A DNA stretch of 64,000 nt from Limnanthes douglasii subsp. nivea (lineage: Eukaryota > Streptophyta > Magnoliopsida > Brassicales > Limnanthaceae). Of the stretch, positions 22,301-34,860 are shown piece by piece. Positions within the stretch are counted from its first letter, which is position 1. Each line of letters starts with the position of its first letter. The stretch lies in contig JAUPFV010000001.1 in NCBI GenBank assembly GCA_036936605.1, positions 120,970,771 to 121,034,770 on the forward strand. Direction: 5' to 3'. The translations under genes and the position numbers were made by a program. A model generated the notes under the pieces. The model searched no databases. It saw only the letters and a program-made list of their open reading frames with translations, and was not told the DNA's origin.

Positions 22301-24216
22301 GACGCAGTCTTTCAAACATTAAAAAACACTATTCAACCTCTCCAAATGTGCTACCGGCACCAGACCCAACATAACACCTCTATCTATATTTGTAGGTATA
22401 AATTTATGATGTACATGGGGTGCCGTTGCGAGAGATAGTAGGGGTCCAGAAGCCAATGTACTACCTTAGAAAGGGGCTCGTTGATGCAGAAACCCGATAC
22501 CTCAACCTAGAAAAGTTAGCCCTCAGTTCGGTGATCACTTCTCAAAAAATGCGACCATACTTCCAAAGTCATACCATCTTACTACGAACCTCATTCCTAT
22601 TGTGTAGCATACTCTAGAAGCCAGATGCCTCCAACATACTAACACGATGGTCAGTAGAGCTCGGAGCGTACGACGTTGAGTACACGCCCGTGATAGTGAT
22701 AAAGGGCCAAGCAATGACGGATTTTATTAACAAATTTGTAAGATATCGAGGGACGGATAATGGCTCTACTATGGATGATGAGAACATCACGCAATGAATA
22801 GTATAAGTAGATTTTGCATCAAATGCTACTTGAGGGGCGCTAGAGTAATTATTCAAACACCAACGGGAGAGCAGATAAAACAAGCAATATGATTCGCTTT
22901 CGAAGTTACAAACAACACAACTAAATATGAAGCAGTACTTGTAGGACTCAAGTTGGCTCGCATTTGCGAGGCTCGCCGGTTATTGCTCTGGTCGGATTCT
23001 TAGTTAGTGGTAGGTCAGGCAACAAGCTCATTGAGGCCAAACAGACGAGTACACAAGGGTACTTGGAATCTTTAAATGCATGAGAGAGAAAATTTTACAG
23101 CATATAATATGAGTAGGTCCCTCTGTCCGAAAATTTAATGGTAAATTTCATAGCTAAAGCAACAACGCACGAGGACAGTGTTAGAGTTATTGTCCAAGAG
23201 TCACCAATCGTAATAATATAAACCGAAAAAATTGAAGTGTATGCTTCGGCTGCGGATGTTCATGCCTTAATAAAAAAATGTCATCATTGTCAATGTTTTG
23301 CCAACAAGCAACATCTGCCAAGTGAACCAATGAGTATTGTGCCTACACCATGGCCCTTAGATAAGTGGGGTATATACTTAGCAGGATATCTCCCAATGGC
23401 TACGGATAAGCAAAAATTATTGATGGTTGTAGTTAACTACTTCTCTAAATGGGTAGAGGCCAAGGCTTTATCAAAGACAAGTTCTTAAGAAATATGTGAC
23501 TTTTTACAAAGTCAAATCCTCTCAAGATTTGGAATTCCAAGGATTCTTATGACCGACAACGGACCACAATTCTAGAATGAGGCAATTGAGTCATTATGTC
23601 ACAGACATGATATCACTCAACACTTATCCATGCCATACTACCCTCAGGCGAATGGAAAGGTTGAGGTGACAAACAGAACTATCATGGCAAGAATAAGAAA
23701 GAAGCTGTAAGGATCAAAAGGAAAATGGCTAGACAAGTTATCTGAGGTATTGTGGGCATATTGAACTGCACCCCGATTAGACACGGGAGATACACCTTTC
23801 CCACTGGTATATGGAATGGAAGAAGTAGTACCGGTCGAAGTCATAATACCGAGCCATAGAGTGGCCAATTATTCAGAGGAGGTGAACAATCTATAGCGAC
23901 AATCATCAATCGATATTATAAAGGAAAGAAGAGATCAAGCGAGGGTACGATCCAAGCATTATAAAAGCTTAACGAGAAGTATATTTAACTTAAATATTAA
24001 ACATCAAAGCTTCGATGTAGGTGACTTAGTAATGAAAAATATTTTCCAACGAGCGCGTAATATAAATGCGGGCAAGTTAGGTTTGGATTGGGACAGACCA
24101 TATCGAGTTGTTTCAAAAATATATAATGAAGCATATAGATTGGAAGACATAGAAGGTAATGCATTAAAATACCCTTGTAATGTAAATCATTTGAAAATGT
24201 TTTATTATACTGCTTA
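22301..24216 (+). pseudogene. Outer element RNase H, aRNH and integrase
   Basis: Continues the outer pol after the insert. NDAVFQTLK (22300) is followed by RNase H with VQKPMYYLRKGLVDAETRYL and KMRPYFQSHTILL. The archaeal-type RNase H (22800-23010) has RVIIQTPTGEQIKQAI, TTKYEAVLVGLKLA and LWSDS. Integrase (23237-24000) has CHHCQCFANKQ (zinc-binding), WGIYLAGYLPMATDKQ (first catalytic Asp replaced by Tyr), MTDNGPQF (second Asp) and GKVEVTNRTIM (Glu). The last ORF, 24032-24217, is the integrase C-terminal part (KLGLDWDRPYRVVSKI). Several stops and frameshifts. aRNH plus integrase order supports Tat classification. Confidence 0.87.
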
Positions 24217-24454
24217 AGAACGGTTGTTCACACTTCTCTCTTTTGGTGGCGCTTAAGGATTTTTAACGAGGCACAATGTAAGCCAAAATTATTAATGAAG
24301 TCACCTCTATTTGGCCATGTTTTGGTTCGTACTAATTTATTCTCTGTTTTAAGTATTATAATCATAAGCTTTAAGAATTCATATTATTCATCAACAATGG
24401 GGGAGATAACCAACTAGAATAACATTGAAATGGCTAAAATTAGCCACGCCTATT

Positions 24455-24645
24455 AGGCTACGCAATGGGCCGCACTGAGCCCTGGCGAAGTACAGTCAAT
24501 AAAATAGAGATAGTGTATATCACAAGCCTTCAAGGCTATGCCAGGGGTCATACTGAGCCCGAGCTATATAGCTCAGTAAAGTGAATCGACTACAAAGTCA
24601 TAGTTTATAAGACAATGCTAGGGGCAATACTGAGCCACATGTTAA
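24455..24645. repeat. 77-bp tandem repeat array in outer element
   Basis: Three units share a CAATG/GCCAGG/GCTAGG...GGG(C/T)(C/A)(G/A)(C/T)ACTGAGCC word, at about 24463, 24540 and 24618, period about 77 bp. They lie between integrase and the antisense ORF, where the inner element has its 35-bp array. Confidence 0.75.
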
Positions 24646-25109
24646 TAAGACCAGTAAAACGATAAAGGTTATAAGAACTTACTATAGCCACACAACAAAC
24701 AACAACATGCTTATTTTAAAAAACTTCACCTCCCCCAAATGAATCCAAATATATTACCAACACTAATATAGAAAGTAAGAAGTACATAAGTCATACTGTA
24801 TATTAAAATATAGACATAACGGTTCAGTTACAATATAACAACTATAAACCATATAGCAAGAGCAATGCAGACAGTGGTTCAGAGATACAATACAAATTAA
24901 AAATTATGTTTAACAGTACCGCCTTTTTTTCAGGGGAGTACATTTGGTAGCCCGGTCTTGGCAGGCACTGCGTTGGGACAAGTGGTAAGCGGATTAACTG
25001 CTAACCCTTCAGACAATGGGTGAATTTCTTAAATAAGAGGGCGATAACCTATGTCGCATTCTCGATAGGCTCTTCTTTTTCTTCTGATCCTTCGTCGTTG
25101 GTAACCTAT

Positions 25110-27790
25110 GACCTCTATTCATCAGGCAAAAATGCCTTGAATTGACCCAGCTCCATGTCGATATTCAGTCTCCATATCTCGATGATGATCTCTTTTCGAA
25201 CCCGCTCTAGATATGGCTTCATTTTCTCCAACGCCTCCTTTTGGCCGTCATTATAAGCCTTTGAAATGAGTTCATTATGTCGCCTTTGTGCATGCTCCAG
25301 TTCTAGACTCACACAAGTCGACTCCGATTGAATACTCTTATTCTAAAACAACACTTTATTACTATTAGGAAAGGACTCCTCGGCTTTGATAGGAAGTCTT
25401 GAACTCTGATCAATCAGCTCGGTTGCACGCTTTGAAAGGACCTGGTTCTGACTCAATAAGCCCTCAAAAGTCTTAGCCATTTTTCTTTGGCAGAAATAGC
25501 GGATGCTAGACTACTAGTGAGATCAGCCTTCTCCTTCAGCAAATTTTCACAAAAGGACTTTGACGAACTATACCCTTTTTTATAGCGGGGCAGGTCAGGA
25601 GAAAGAGTCTTTAAAGATCCAAACGACAAAAGGTCAGTTCCAAAATTGTTTAAAATTTTTGCATCCGTGGGGTTCATTCTCTGATAGCCAATTACCATCG
25701 AGTTATAGTAATTCTGCATGATAAACAATGATAAGAAATTAGAAAATACCACAATGTAATAACTTAAATCAAAAGAATAATATTATACCTATCCACTGAT
25801 AGTTCAAGCTGATGTTGTAGGAGATTTGACATGCTCATATTACTGTACAAAGTCATCTCAGAATAGTATTTCAACTGTTGGAGCATCAAAGTAGATGGTT
25901 TTGGCATGCTTACAACAAGAGGTTGGTTAGGAAGATCGGTTTGAGGGGCAGGCTTCAGAGTACTTAGACCACCAGACATAATGTTGTTTAGAGGGTCAGC
26001 TACGAGGAGACCAGTAAAAGGTTGCCCATCATTTAAACCCATCGGCAACAGAGCTAAATGAGAAGCGGTATTCTCTTTTAAGGGAGAGGTACTCGACACG
26101 ACTTGGTTATGGTTAGTCGAGTCTCGAGGAGGGGTATGTTGTTTACTACCACCAGCGGAAGAGCCCCCAACTCTACATTTTTCAGAACATGTATGCACAG
26201 AAAGAAGGGTCACGATAGCCATCATAGCCAAGTTATTCATACTAAAATGGACTGATCTCTGAACCCAGCATAGCTACGATTCATAGGGACACCATTTTTC
26301 CTAAGTTCCCATTTTCTTCCTCACGAACCCTCCAGTCGAGGGATTGCTTTGCCCTGCGCTCTCACTTTCTTTTCGTAGTGAAGATATCATAATGCAATCA
26401 CTAGAGTCGCGCTATTTAGAGGAAGTAGTGGTCCCAATAGTGTCAGACGCATATTTAGGGGTGATAGGGCGAACTAATTTCTTATACTTTTTGGGCTTTG
26501 CCTCGGTGTTTTCACCATCCCCAAGGGCCCTCTTTTGCCCAGCAGCAGCGTTAGCACCGAGTTCCTTATTTATGGTCCTCATAGGTGGAAAATCCAGCAT
26601 GACACCCCTCATGTTATCAACGTTCACTCTCTCTGCTAAGATAGCCCATGCAACATTTGCGGTAACAGGCTCCCCGGTAGATGTAAGCGCCACATCTCCG
26701 TCCACTGACATTTTTTTCTTTGCTAGAGGCCACAAACCACTTCTAATGAAATTTATGGGTGTAAAGAAGCGATAATACTCAAACTTCCATTGATTATGCG
26801 CAAAAACAGACAATTCTTCCAGGGAACTCGCTTCCCGATCACCGTATACCTTATTCCATAACTCCTGGTACTTCTTAGATTTTGTACATTCAACAAGCAA
26901 ATGGTAGAATATATCAACAACAACAAATAGTTGATATATATATATATATAAGGTGAACCAATCCAACATTTACGTGTACTCATCCATCGCCTCTCTAACT
27001 GAATATTTAGTTTGGCAACAGGATGTTCCCAATTCCCAGAAACGAAAATAAATTAGTGTTTCCAGTTTTTATCAGAATCTGGAAACGTGACAATCTTACT
27101 ACGGGTGGATATGCACTAGAAATATCTATATTAGCAAACAGGTTACCTATACAAATATCCTTATATAATAATCTCAAGCTCAGTACAACACTAAAAAAAA
27201 TTATCATCTGTTAGCAATCAACTATGTTGGGCATATTCTTATATACCTAAAAAAATCGTATATCAACTTGGGTAAAGGTAATTGAAACTCACATTCGAAT
27301 AAAGATGTGTATAGAAAAGTTTAAACCTCTCTAGCGTTATGTGGATGTTCGCCAGGCTTGGGAAGCCTAGTAATTACGGAGTCAAGAAAATATATACTAA
27401 TCTAAATCTATCAAGCCCTTCTAGGCCCAAGTTTGTATACGAGTGTGAGAGGCGGTCAAAGTAACTATCTAAAAATCCTTTGTCTTCCACCGTGTCCGTC
27501 GGTGGGGCGCCAGAAAGATTTCTACCGCTGGTGTTAGACTTATTCACAGATCTTTTGCGAGTCATTTCTGGGGCACACAGAGAAGTTGATGCCAGAAGAG
27601 TCTAAACCCATTATGCAAGATTCTAAGGTTTCTAGGCAGAGGGTCGGGCTAATTAACAACGACAACGTAAACGAAAAATTACGAAAAAAATAAGAGAAGA
27701 TAAAAGCATTACAATATTTACCTTTGATTGATATTTGGCATTCGCGAACAACTAACTTATAAAAACTTGAATAAGAGAAAAACTGCACAT
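25110..27790 (-). pseudogene. Antisense ORF block of outer Tat element (spliced, degenerate)
   Basis: Minus-strand coding-like segments opposite to the outer pol. 26412-26880 carries YQELWNKVYGDREASSLEEL, HNQWKFEYYRFFTPINFI and SGLWPLAKKK, which align with the inner element's WSNAF...FQPIKFLNRHLWR block. A Lys-rich tail follows (KPKKYKKLVRP). 25764-26240 is Ser/Pro/Gln-rich. 25453-25752 and 25115-25312 are charged and coiled-coil-like (HAQRRHNELISKAYNDGQKE). Intron-like GT-AG gaps include 25714-25788. A (TA)n tract at 26937-26951 lies in a probable intron. Finding related spliced antisense blocks in both nested elements argues that this is a real, conserved component and not chance ORFs. Confidence 0.65.
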
Positions 27791-28192
27791 TTAAAGATGG
27801 AATAAGGGAAAGAAGAAAAAAGGAAAGAGAAAGTGCATTAGTCTAATTCATAGTAAATTAACGGGCGTTAAATGGGCCAATTTGTGGGTCAAAGTTCAAG
27901 GAGAAGTGGGAAGGCACACCGCTTCGATAAATGAGAGAAATGGGAAGCGACAATTCTATAGACACGCAACCAAGGATGGCGTTTATTAGACATCGGAAAC
28001 GGAATTGAGACACGTGGAGGAAATAGACTTATAGTAATGATAGCATGCGTGATAGAAAAAGAAAGGTAAAATAGCCACGTAGGAACAATATAGTTAATGA
28101 AACATCATACACCTCAATTGACATCCTAAGTTTAATCATTTCAAAAGGAAACAGTTTTACAACTGCTCCATTTATAAGGACCAGGGAAGCCC

Positions 28193-28741
28193 TGATAAGG
28201 CATAACACTATTGTTAAGTTATACCCATCAGCCAAACCGAGGTACTCCTAATAAAAAAGTAATAATCGAAGGTACTATGTCAAGAGAAGTCAAAGTCGAA
28301 GGATATTAGGCAAAGTGGAACCATGAAATGATAGAACGAAGTACCCTCGGTGGAATAACGTAAAGACAAAGACATTGATAAAAGAGCTAGGCGTTGTCCG
28401 AATGCAAAGAGGACCATCATCATGCATGATAGCAGACCGGTAACCCGACCGCACTGAACAAGAACCCGCGTGAAGATCGTACAGTACATCGGCCAACGTT
28501 GAACAGTGGAACAAAAAATAAAGTCACTAAGAGCAGTACTCATGATGCGGAAATCGAGCGTGGACCCACGATAAAACCTAACAGAAAATTAGAGAATTAT
28601 GAGGAGAGTGTAGTGTATTGTAAAATATATTATGTAAAGAATAGAGATCCTAAAGTTATGTAAAGTTTTTTCGAATAAGAAAATAAGATATTACCATTTT
28701 TTTTTCCATCTTAAAAATACTATCACCAAAATCATTCACCA
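28193..28741 (+). repeat. 3' LTR of outer Tat element
   Basis: Starts TGATAAGGCATAACACTA and ends AATCATTCACCA (549 bp); matches 12274-12746. It is preceded by the purine-rich AAGGACCAGGGAAG, a possible polypurine tract. The right flank is TTAAC. Confidence 0.87.
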
Positions 28742-29401
28742 TTAACCTAATAATTATTTTTTATAATAATATAATATATAAAAAAATTAAATAAAAAATA
28801 CTTACGATTTTATTGGTCTGATTCCGTATCGGTTTTTATGATTTTGATAATTTTATCCATTTAACTCCGATTCGGTTTTATTGATTTACCGGTTTAATTA
28901 AAAATTAATTTTTCAAATATAATCTCTATTAATCTTGGTTTCTAAAATAGAACTGTAAACCGGATTCTAAAATTGAACCGCGATATCTAAAATAGAATAG
29001 CAAACCAAACCTTAAAATTTTATCTGACTCTTTGAGAACAAGAATCGTTAGCTGCCCGAATTACTGGGCCAACATACTGTCGGCTGCGTTAACCGGTTGT
29101 TATATCATGTATTGGTTTGTAAAAGTTTACTTGAAAAAGAGAGTAGGTAGCATATTCCAAAGAATAATGGTACCAAACTGTCAACATATCAATAATTGAA
29201 CATGCTTTTTTTATATTATTATCATTATTATTATTAGAATATCAATCTTGTGTACAAATTAATAGATAAAAGCATTTATTTCAATGATGTTAAAGATACA
29301 GGGGACAACAATGCATTATTCCGATATTGTTGAAAAACAAAACTTTTGTGATAGCAATAAGCTACCTCTTTATATAGAAACTATAAATTTGATTCGGACT
29401 T
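28742..29401. other. AT-rich intergenic stretch
   Basis: No gene. The first part is AT-rich with ATTCGGTTTTATTGATTTACCGG and AACCGG/AAACCAAACC-like words, perhaps remains of a small element into which the Tat element inserted. Around 29200-29240 is a short (ATT)n stretch. The right end borders the stop codon of the tRNA-modification gene and must contain its 3' untranslated region. Confidence 0.4.
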
Positions 29402-32400
29402 CTATATTTCATGTTGTTGTTGAAGAGAAGCTTGGATGATAGATGTGAGTGATGGATGAATCCTGGCAGTCCGCATCGATCGAGCTTCGCTTCTTCCTAG
29501 TTCGTATTCTTCTCCAAGAGGCCACCGCGGCCTCAAATCATACTAATCCAAGACATGAAACATTCGTAAGGCTAACATCCATGATCTCTTAATGAACTGG
29601 AAGTACAAAGTTTTAAAGCTTTATTTTCAAAAGACACAATGTGTCTTGATATCATCACTTCATATATAAAAACTATATTAATCAAACCTACCACGAGATC
29701 TTCTGGCTCATTGGCTGGGGGTGGAGGATCATATCTTCCGGCACAAAAGTGCTCAATGCCGGTCCAAGCAATCATTACACCTACAAATATTAAAACCTTT
29801 GAGATTTCTTTAAAATAAGGATACCTATAACAACTTCTTACATTTCCAAATTTTGTGTCATAGGTTGGTTTCGCGTCGGTTAGCGGCTTGGGTCGAAAAT
29901 ACATAACCCAAAGCTGACCTGTTTTTTTTTCCGTAGCAACCTGATATTTAACTGGACATATACAGCTCAGCCCTTACACTTAAATATCATGTGGGTTTGT
30001 ATTGGGTTTATGTGCTATCTTATAAATTAGCAGCTAGGAGTTTTAAATTGGTGTCACAGGTCGGGTGATAAAATACATGGCCGTAACCTTAGCCGTTCTA
30101 TACCTGTGGTGTTTGGGTAGCCTGTAGCCCCCAAAACTCCATCGGGTTTACGTGATATCTTATTTATTGACGACTATGAATTTCAAATCCGTGACTCAGA
30201 TTTGTACTATAATCACTACATAACAAAATCACCATCAGACCTAAACAAAGAAAGACATAATGTACCATGTACCATTGTCAGTACAAAGGCTCGGAGGAGG
30301 GCAGATTAGCACAAGTTTGTTTTTCTTGACGACCTGATTGAGACGAGCCCTAATGTATTGATTTGACGCCACACCTCCCGCTACAACCTGCACAAGGAAA
30401 CAAAGAAAGTTATCATTCACCACCGCAAGAAGATATTACTAATGACAGCGTAGAACATTTTCTAAGTTTTTTCCACCAGGTGTTTAATAGATGATTCAAT
30501 CTTCAACGCCCACTCAATTGCTCGTTCACATCTTTCTTCTAGATGTAAAACTGCAACACGCTGCATGTTAGAACAAATCACATTAGGAATAGAGTTAAAG
30601 CTGAAAAATTCTGCCTTCTTAGAACCTAACAAATTGATGCAATTTCTTCCATTTAAAAGCATATAAATGTGACCTGAAAAGCTGCCGCAATATCAGCTCG
30701 AGATCTTCTGTCTTCGCTACTTGCTGAAGAAAGTGGAATACTTCGATCACTGTACTGAGCCAATACAGACATCAACAATTTTACCGTTGTAGAAAGTAAA
30801 AAAAAATCACTTATAGAAAAGTAAACTAATGAAAGTTTCTATAACAGCTGAAACAGAATCGGTAATTGGACTTCCAACTGTGATTCATCATTTAGGATAT
30901 TAAGTTATTATACATACATTTTTCCCTTTTCGATAGCCAGACGCACTTGCGTCTTCAAACCTGCATATGAAAAGTTGCAATCTTTATGTTGTTTCATGGG
31001 AACCTGTTAAAATGAAAACACAGTTAAGGCCAATCATTTCATGAAGGGAATACAATAATAAGTAGTCAGGGTTGGATTCGAGCCGAATATCTGGCTATTC
31101 AAACTCGGTTTGTGAGTAAAAGAAGCATTTGAGCTCGAGTTTTATTTGTTAACTTCGGCTCAAGCTCGACTAAGCAACTACTAAGGTATTCGAATTCGCC
31201 TCGGATACGTAACTCTAACCAAATTCGAGCCAAATCAGTGTGTGAGAAAAAAAATATTACCATTTTCTAAATTCTTACCTCAAATAAAAATCATTAACTT
31301 AAACATCTTTTTAACATTACTCAGAATAGAGCCAACACAAACTCAAGATAATAAAAAAAATTGAGGAGCTCCGGAATAACTTGAGAATCCTAAAAATATA
31401 TTCGAGCTCAAGCATATGTAAAGTTTGAGTTCGAGCTCGAGCTCCCAAATCTGTCGAATCAAGACGAGCTTCTACTGAGCCGAGCCCAAGCTGAACTCGA
31501 ACTGTTTGTTTGTTAGTCGAACCTAATGCTAGTCATATACCATGAACAAATTGAACAAAATCAGTAAAATATTTTGTAAGACATACAGAGAATTTGACTG
31601 ATTCAGGATCACCCTCTTTAGCAAGATCTTCGACAGCAGGACCACCACTTCTACTCATATCAAGACCAAGCCATTTTGCAGTTTTGTCAAAGGCCTCGCC
31701 TATTGCATCATCTATAGTGGTTCCAAGTTGAGTGTACCGCCCAAGATCATGAGCAAGTACAAGTAAGTTGTGCCCTCCTGAGACAAGAGACCAGTGTTGC
31801 AGAATTTTTTAAATGACTTTACAAATTGACAGAATTATGGTGAAATTACTCTAGAAATCTAAAAGTTAGCCAAAACCAATTGGAAATGTTTATCAAGATT
31901 CTATTCCCAAAGCCAAAAAACCACAAGTAAGAAAGTATTACCTGATACAAGCAGGACCATGAAAGGAAATTGTAGCTCTTGTTCTGTTAACCTGCAGATT
32001 TGTTTTTATTAGAATCGGATAAAAATAGACATATTTGATACGGAATGTTTGTTCTACTCTTTTGAAGGATGTAACTGTTCACCTGGCTACTAGAGCATGA
32101 GCCTCCATGTGATGTACACCAACAATCGGTAGATTAAAAGTACCAGCAATTCTCCGTGCTTTCTGCACGCCAACTGCATTACCAATATTCAGACCGATTC
32201 ACTTACGGCATTTCTTAGTGAAATTACTAATGATTCAAATCTTCTTTTATCAGACACATAACAAAAAAAAGTTTGACAGTTGCTTATATACACCAATACG
32301 TCAAAACAAAGCCAATTTACTAGCAATGACATACTGTCCAATTCTTACCAATATTTGGTCTAAACAACAGTCTTACATTCATCAAATCACTTAAAATTAC

Positions 32401-32841
32401 TATTATCTGGTAGGACAAGATCTAGACACCTAGTATCGGAAATTTAACCTCAGTTAAATTAAACTGAGATCTCAATTAAAGAACCAAGCAAGTAAGGTTA
32501 TATAGTTCATAAGCAGAATAACCCGTTATTTAAGTTGAGAGGAATTAGAGGAAAATTTGGTCTGTATTTTTTTACAAAGACCTCAACTTTCTCATATGGA
32601 ATTAGCTTCTTTTGACATGAGACACAAGAAAAGGAAATTTAATGTGAAGCAAAAAGAATAGTATTACCGCGAAGACAGAGACTCAAACCAGGTCCAATGG
32701 TAACCGCAACTGCCGATAGCTGCTCTTCAGTCAGTTTGGCTTTATCAAGTGCTTCTTGGACAACCTGCGCTTAATAGAAACTTCAATAAGACAAGTTTGA
32801 AGAAGTTTAACATGATATAAGTAATACAAAACACATCAACA

Positions 32842-32888
<47 letters not shown>

Positions 32889-33613
32889 TACTGCAACACG
32901 ACATAAGAAAAGAAAAAAAAGTATCTCACCTGATCAATAACCTGCGAGTGTGCTTCTTCTGCCATTTTAGGGGAAACACCTCCATATTGAACAAGAAGAT
33001 CTGCCTTAATGGTAGAGAACAAAATAATAATGTATAACACTCATTAGTTCTTAGTGTTGATCAAACCAGCAAAAAAAAAAGTAATCAACTTTTTAGAAAC
33101 AAATACAAGAGACATAGTATGACCTAAATATATTACAACACATGAGAACATTATCCACAGAAACAAATTGTAACATTTTAAGACCAGAATCCGCAAAAGA
33201 AACAACAAAATTTACCTGAGAAGACACAACTTGACTAAGAATTTCACCATTTCCTCTCACCTAAAATCAATATAAACAAATAAAAAACCATTAACCAAAG
33301 AATTTGACAAAAAAAAAACACAAAATTGATAACTTACAACAGCAGCTGCTGTGTCGTCGCAGCTAGTTTCGATTCCAAGAACTACCAAATCGTCTTTAAG
33401 TCTCATAATTTCATTAGGGTTTTGTGGAATCGTAGAGAAACGGGTCAAAAACGGAGAATTGATAGAGTAATCAAGAGGTGAGGACGTGGGTTTCCTTAGT
33501 AGTTTTTTATGATAGCTTTTAAATGCATTGAGAGTGTAGGGTTTAAGCGAAGATTTCGGTATGATATATAATCTAGAAATTGTTGAGGAGAGTGTCAAGA
33601 ACGAACTCGGCAT
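29402..33613 (-). CDS. Organellar tRNA N6-threonylcarbamoyladenosine transferase (Kae1/Qri7/TsaD type, 13 exons)
   Basis: Transfers the threonylcarbamoyl group to A37 of ANN-decoding tRNAs; plant members (GCP1-like) act in mitochondria or plastids. Exons: 33338..33613, 33216..33260, 32930..33004, 32668..32764, 32083..32173, 31942..31991, 31587..31777, 30914..31003, 30674..30754, 30477..30560, 30273..30387, 29692..29780, 29402..29542. They join exactly to 474 codons plus stop, the usual plant length. The N-terminus (about 78 residues, Ser/Lys-rich, no acidic run) is a likely organelle-targeting peptide. Then come [44 protein letters not shown], the metal-binding HMEAH (186-190), [56 protein letters not shown] and [10 protein letters not shown]. 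All motifs are intact. The exon 8 donor is chosen because only ATGTAT|GTATAA keeps frame. Intron 7 holds a transposon-like insert. Confidence 0.96.
31068..31529. mobile_element. Palindromic hAT-like non-autonomous element in intron 7
   Basis: About 460 bp starting AGGGTTGGATTCGAGCCGA and ending near AGTCGAACCTAATGC, flanked by TAGTC at 31063-31067 and 31530-31534. The ends are roughly inverse (GGTTGGATTCGAG versus TCGAACCTAA). Inside are many TTCGAGCTCGAG / GAGCTCGAGCTC words that fold back on each other. Such 'TTCGAGC'-rich palindromic units are typical of plant hAT-derived miniature elements. A longer 8-bp target duplication is possible (AAGTAGTC versus TGCTAGTC, 5 of 8). Confidence 0.6.
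32844..32885. repeat. (AT)21 microsatellite in intron 3
   Basis: Uninterrupted alternating AT over 42 bp inside the intron between exons 3 and 4 of the tRNA-modification gene. Likely length-variable between individuals. Confidence 0.95.
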
Positions 33614-34860
33614 TTGAACGGATACAGCGCCGCCGTGTAAGTTGGTTGTTTAGAGAGAAGGTAAGTCTGTCCGAAAGTTTTGGTTTTTCAGCGGAGACGG
33701 AGAGAGAGCTGCTGAGAGGGGTGAGGAAAATTGACCGTTGGATAACAAGAGCAAAGCCAATCTGCACAATTCAGCTATATTCATCCAAAATATCCATAAA
33801 TTAACTTACCCAAGCTACCAACACTAAATCTAAAACAAAAAACTAACCTAAATTCTAACAAAATTCTAACAAAATTAGACTATAAATTAGAACTGCTTAA
33901 ACGACGATTTTAATTATAACATTGAAGAATGGGCTGCATTATAGCTAGACGTATTTTGTATAGAAGTGACGTTCCAATTTTTTTTTTTTTTTTTTTTTTT
34001 TGATTTACTTCGATATATAAAAACTCAAATGTTAACCTGAATATCCAGAATTTTATTCTCTCCTCCAACCATAAACTTCTATTTATTTCGATCTCCATTT
34101 ATTTCAATCTCCATTTATTTCGATCTAAAATAATCTTAAATCATATCTAGATTATAGATTTGAACTACTTAAATGATAAAAAAAAATTCTAACATGGAAG
34201 ACTTTGTATTAATTGAGGAACCACTCATGAACGAACCCGAAACATAAGGAGGAACCACCTAACATGCGCGACTTGTGATAAATTGTATTGGTGTTCGTGT
34301 TCGATATGAGAGCGCGATTTTGGACCAATTTAATTTAATACATGATTGCGTACGATTTCGGACCAATTTGATGCATGATGACGCACGATTTCGCACGTGA
34401 TAACCACTACGGTAAAGTAAATAAATCATTATAATTAATTTAAAGTATTATATTTTTTTGTTACATAATTTTTATTTTATAGGTTTTATTGGATGGACTG
34501 TTGCTTACAATATATCCTAGTTGGTCCACGTTTCGCACTAACGAGGACGTAAGTGGTTAGGATATTCTCATTGACAAAGGATTCAAAAAATATCATTAAA
34601 TCAAGCATGTCCAAACATCTACGGCGGTAGCAACACTTTTACGATTTGATCGAAGATTTATGATTTCTTATATGCAGTATTTGTTTTTTATCGCTTCGGT
34701 GAATAATTTAGTATTATCTAATCTTTAGACATTAAAGTTTTTTTTGTAAGACTCCTTTTACGTTATTGTTTGACATTATTGTCATGCATCAAATTGGTCC
34801 AAAAGCGTGCAGTCATGCATGCAATTGGGCAAAATCGCGCACGCAAGATGCACGAATCCG
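33614..34860. other. Upstream region of the tRNA-modification gene; no further gene
   Basis: Contains the gene's promoter and leader (33614 upward, minus strand), a run of 24 T at 33978-34001, and a short direct repeat CTCCATTTATTTC(G/A)AT at 34080-34125 (three units of 15 bp). From about 34300 the AT-rich sequence holds many CG-containing words such as GCGCGATTTTGGACCAATTT and GCACGATTTCGCACG, which recur at 34780-34860, 35490-35680 and 41710-41870. Confidence 0.45.

Larger units (their letters stand above)
12274..28741 (+). mobile_element. Outer Ty3/Gypsy Tat-type LTR retrotransposon (defective, split)
   Basis: A 16.5-kb interval bounded by two related LTRs, containing, in order: primer-binding-like site, RT fragment, a foreign inner element (13714-22295), RNase H, a second archaeal-type RNase H, integrase, tandem subrepeats, an antisense ORF block, and the 3' LTR. 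Without the insert the element is about 7.9 kb. Gag and protease are missing: only about 240 bp separate the primer-binding region from the first RT homology. The second RNase H and the antisense ORF are hallmarks of the plant Tat group (Ogre, Retand, Grande, RIRE2 relatives). LTR ends read TGATAAGG...CACCA. No clear target duplication was found: the right flank is TTAAC, and a TTAAC occurs 11 bp left of the assigned start, so the left boundary may be altered. Confidence 0.88.

Noticed and set aside
26344..26775. 143-codon plus-strand ORF in the outer Tat element
   Set aside because: Reverse frame of the antisense ORF block, which shows similarity to the inner element's block on the other strand.
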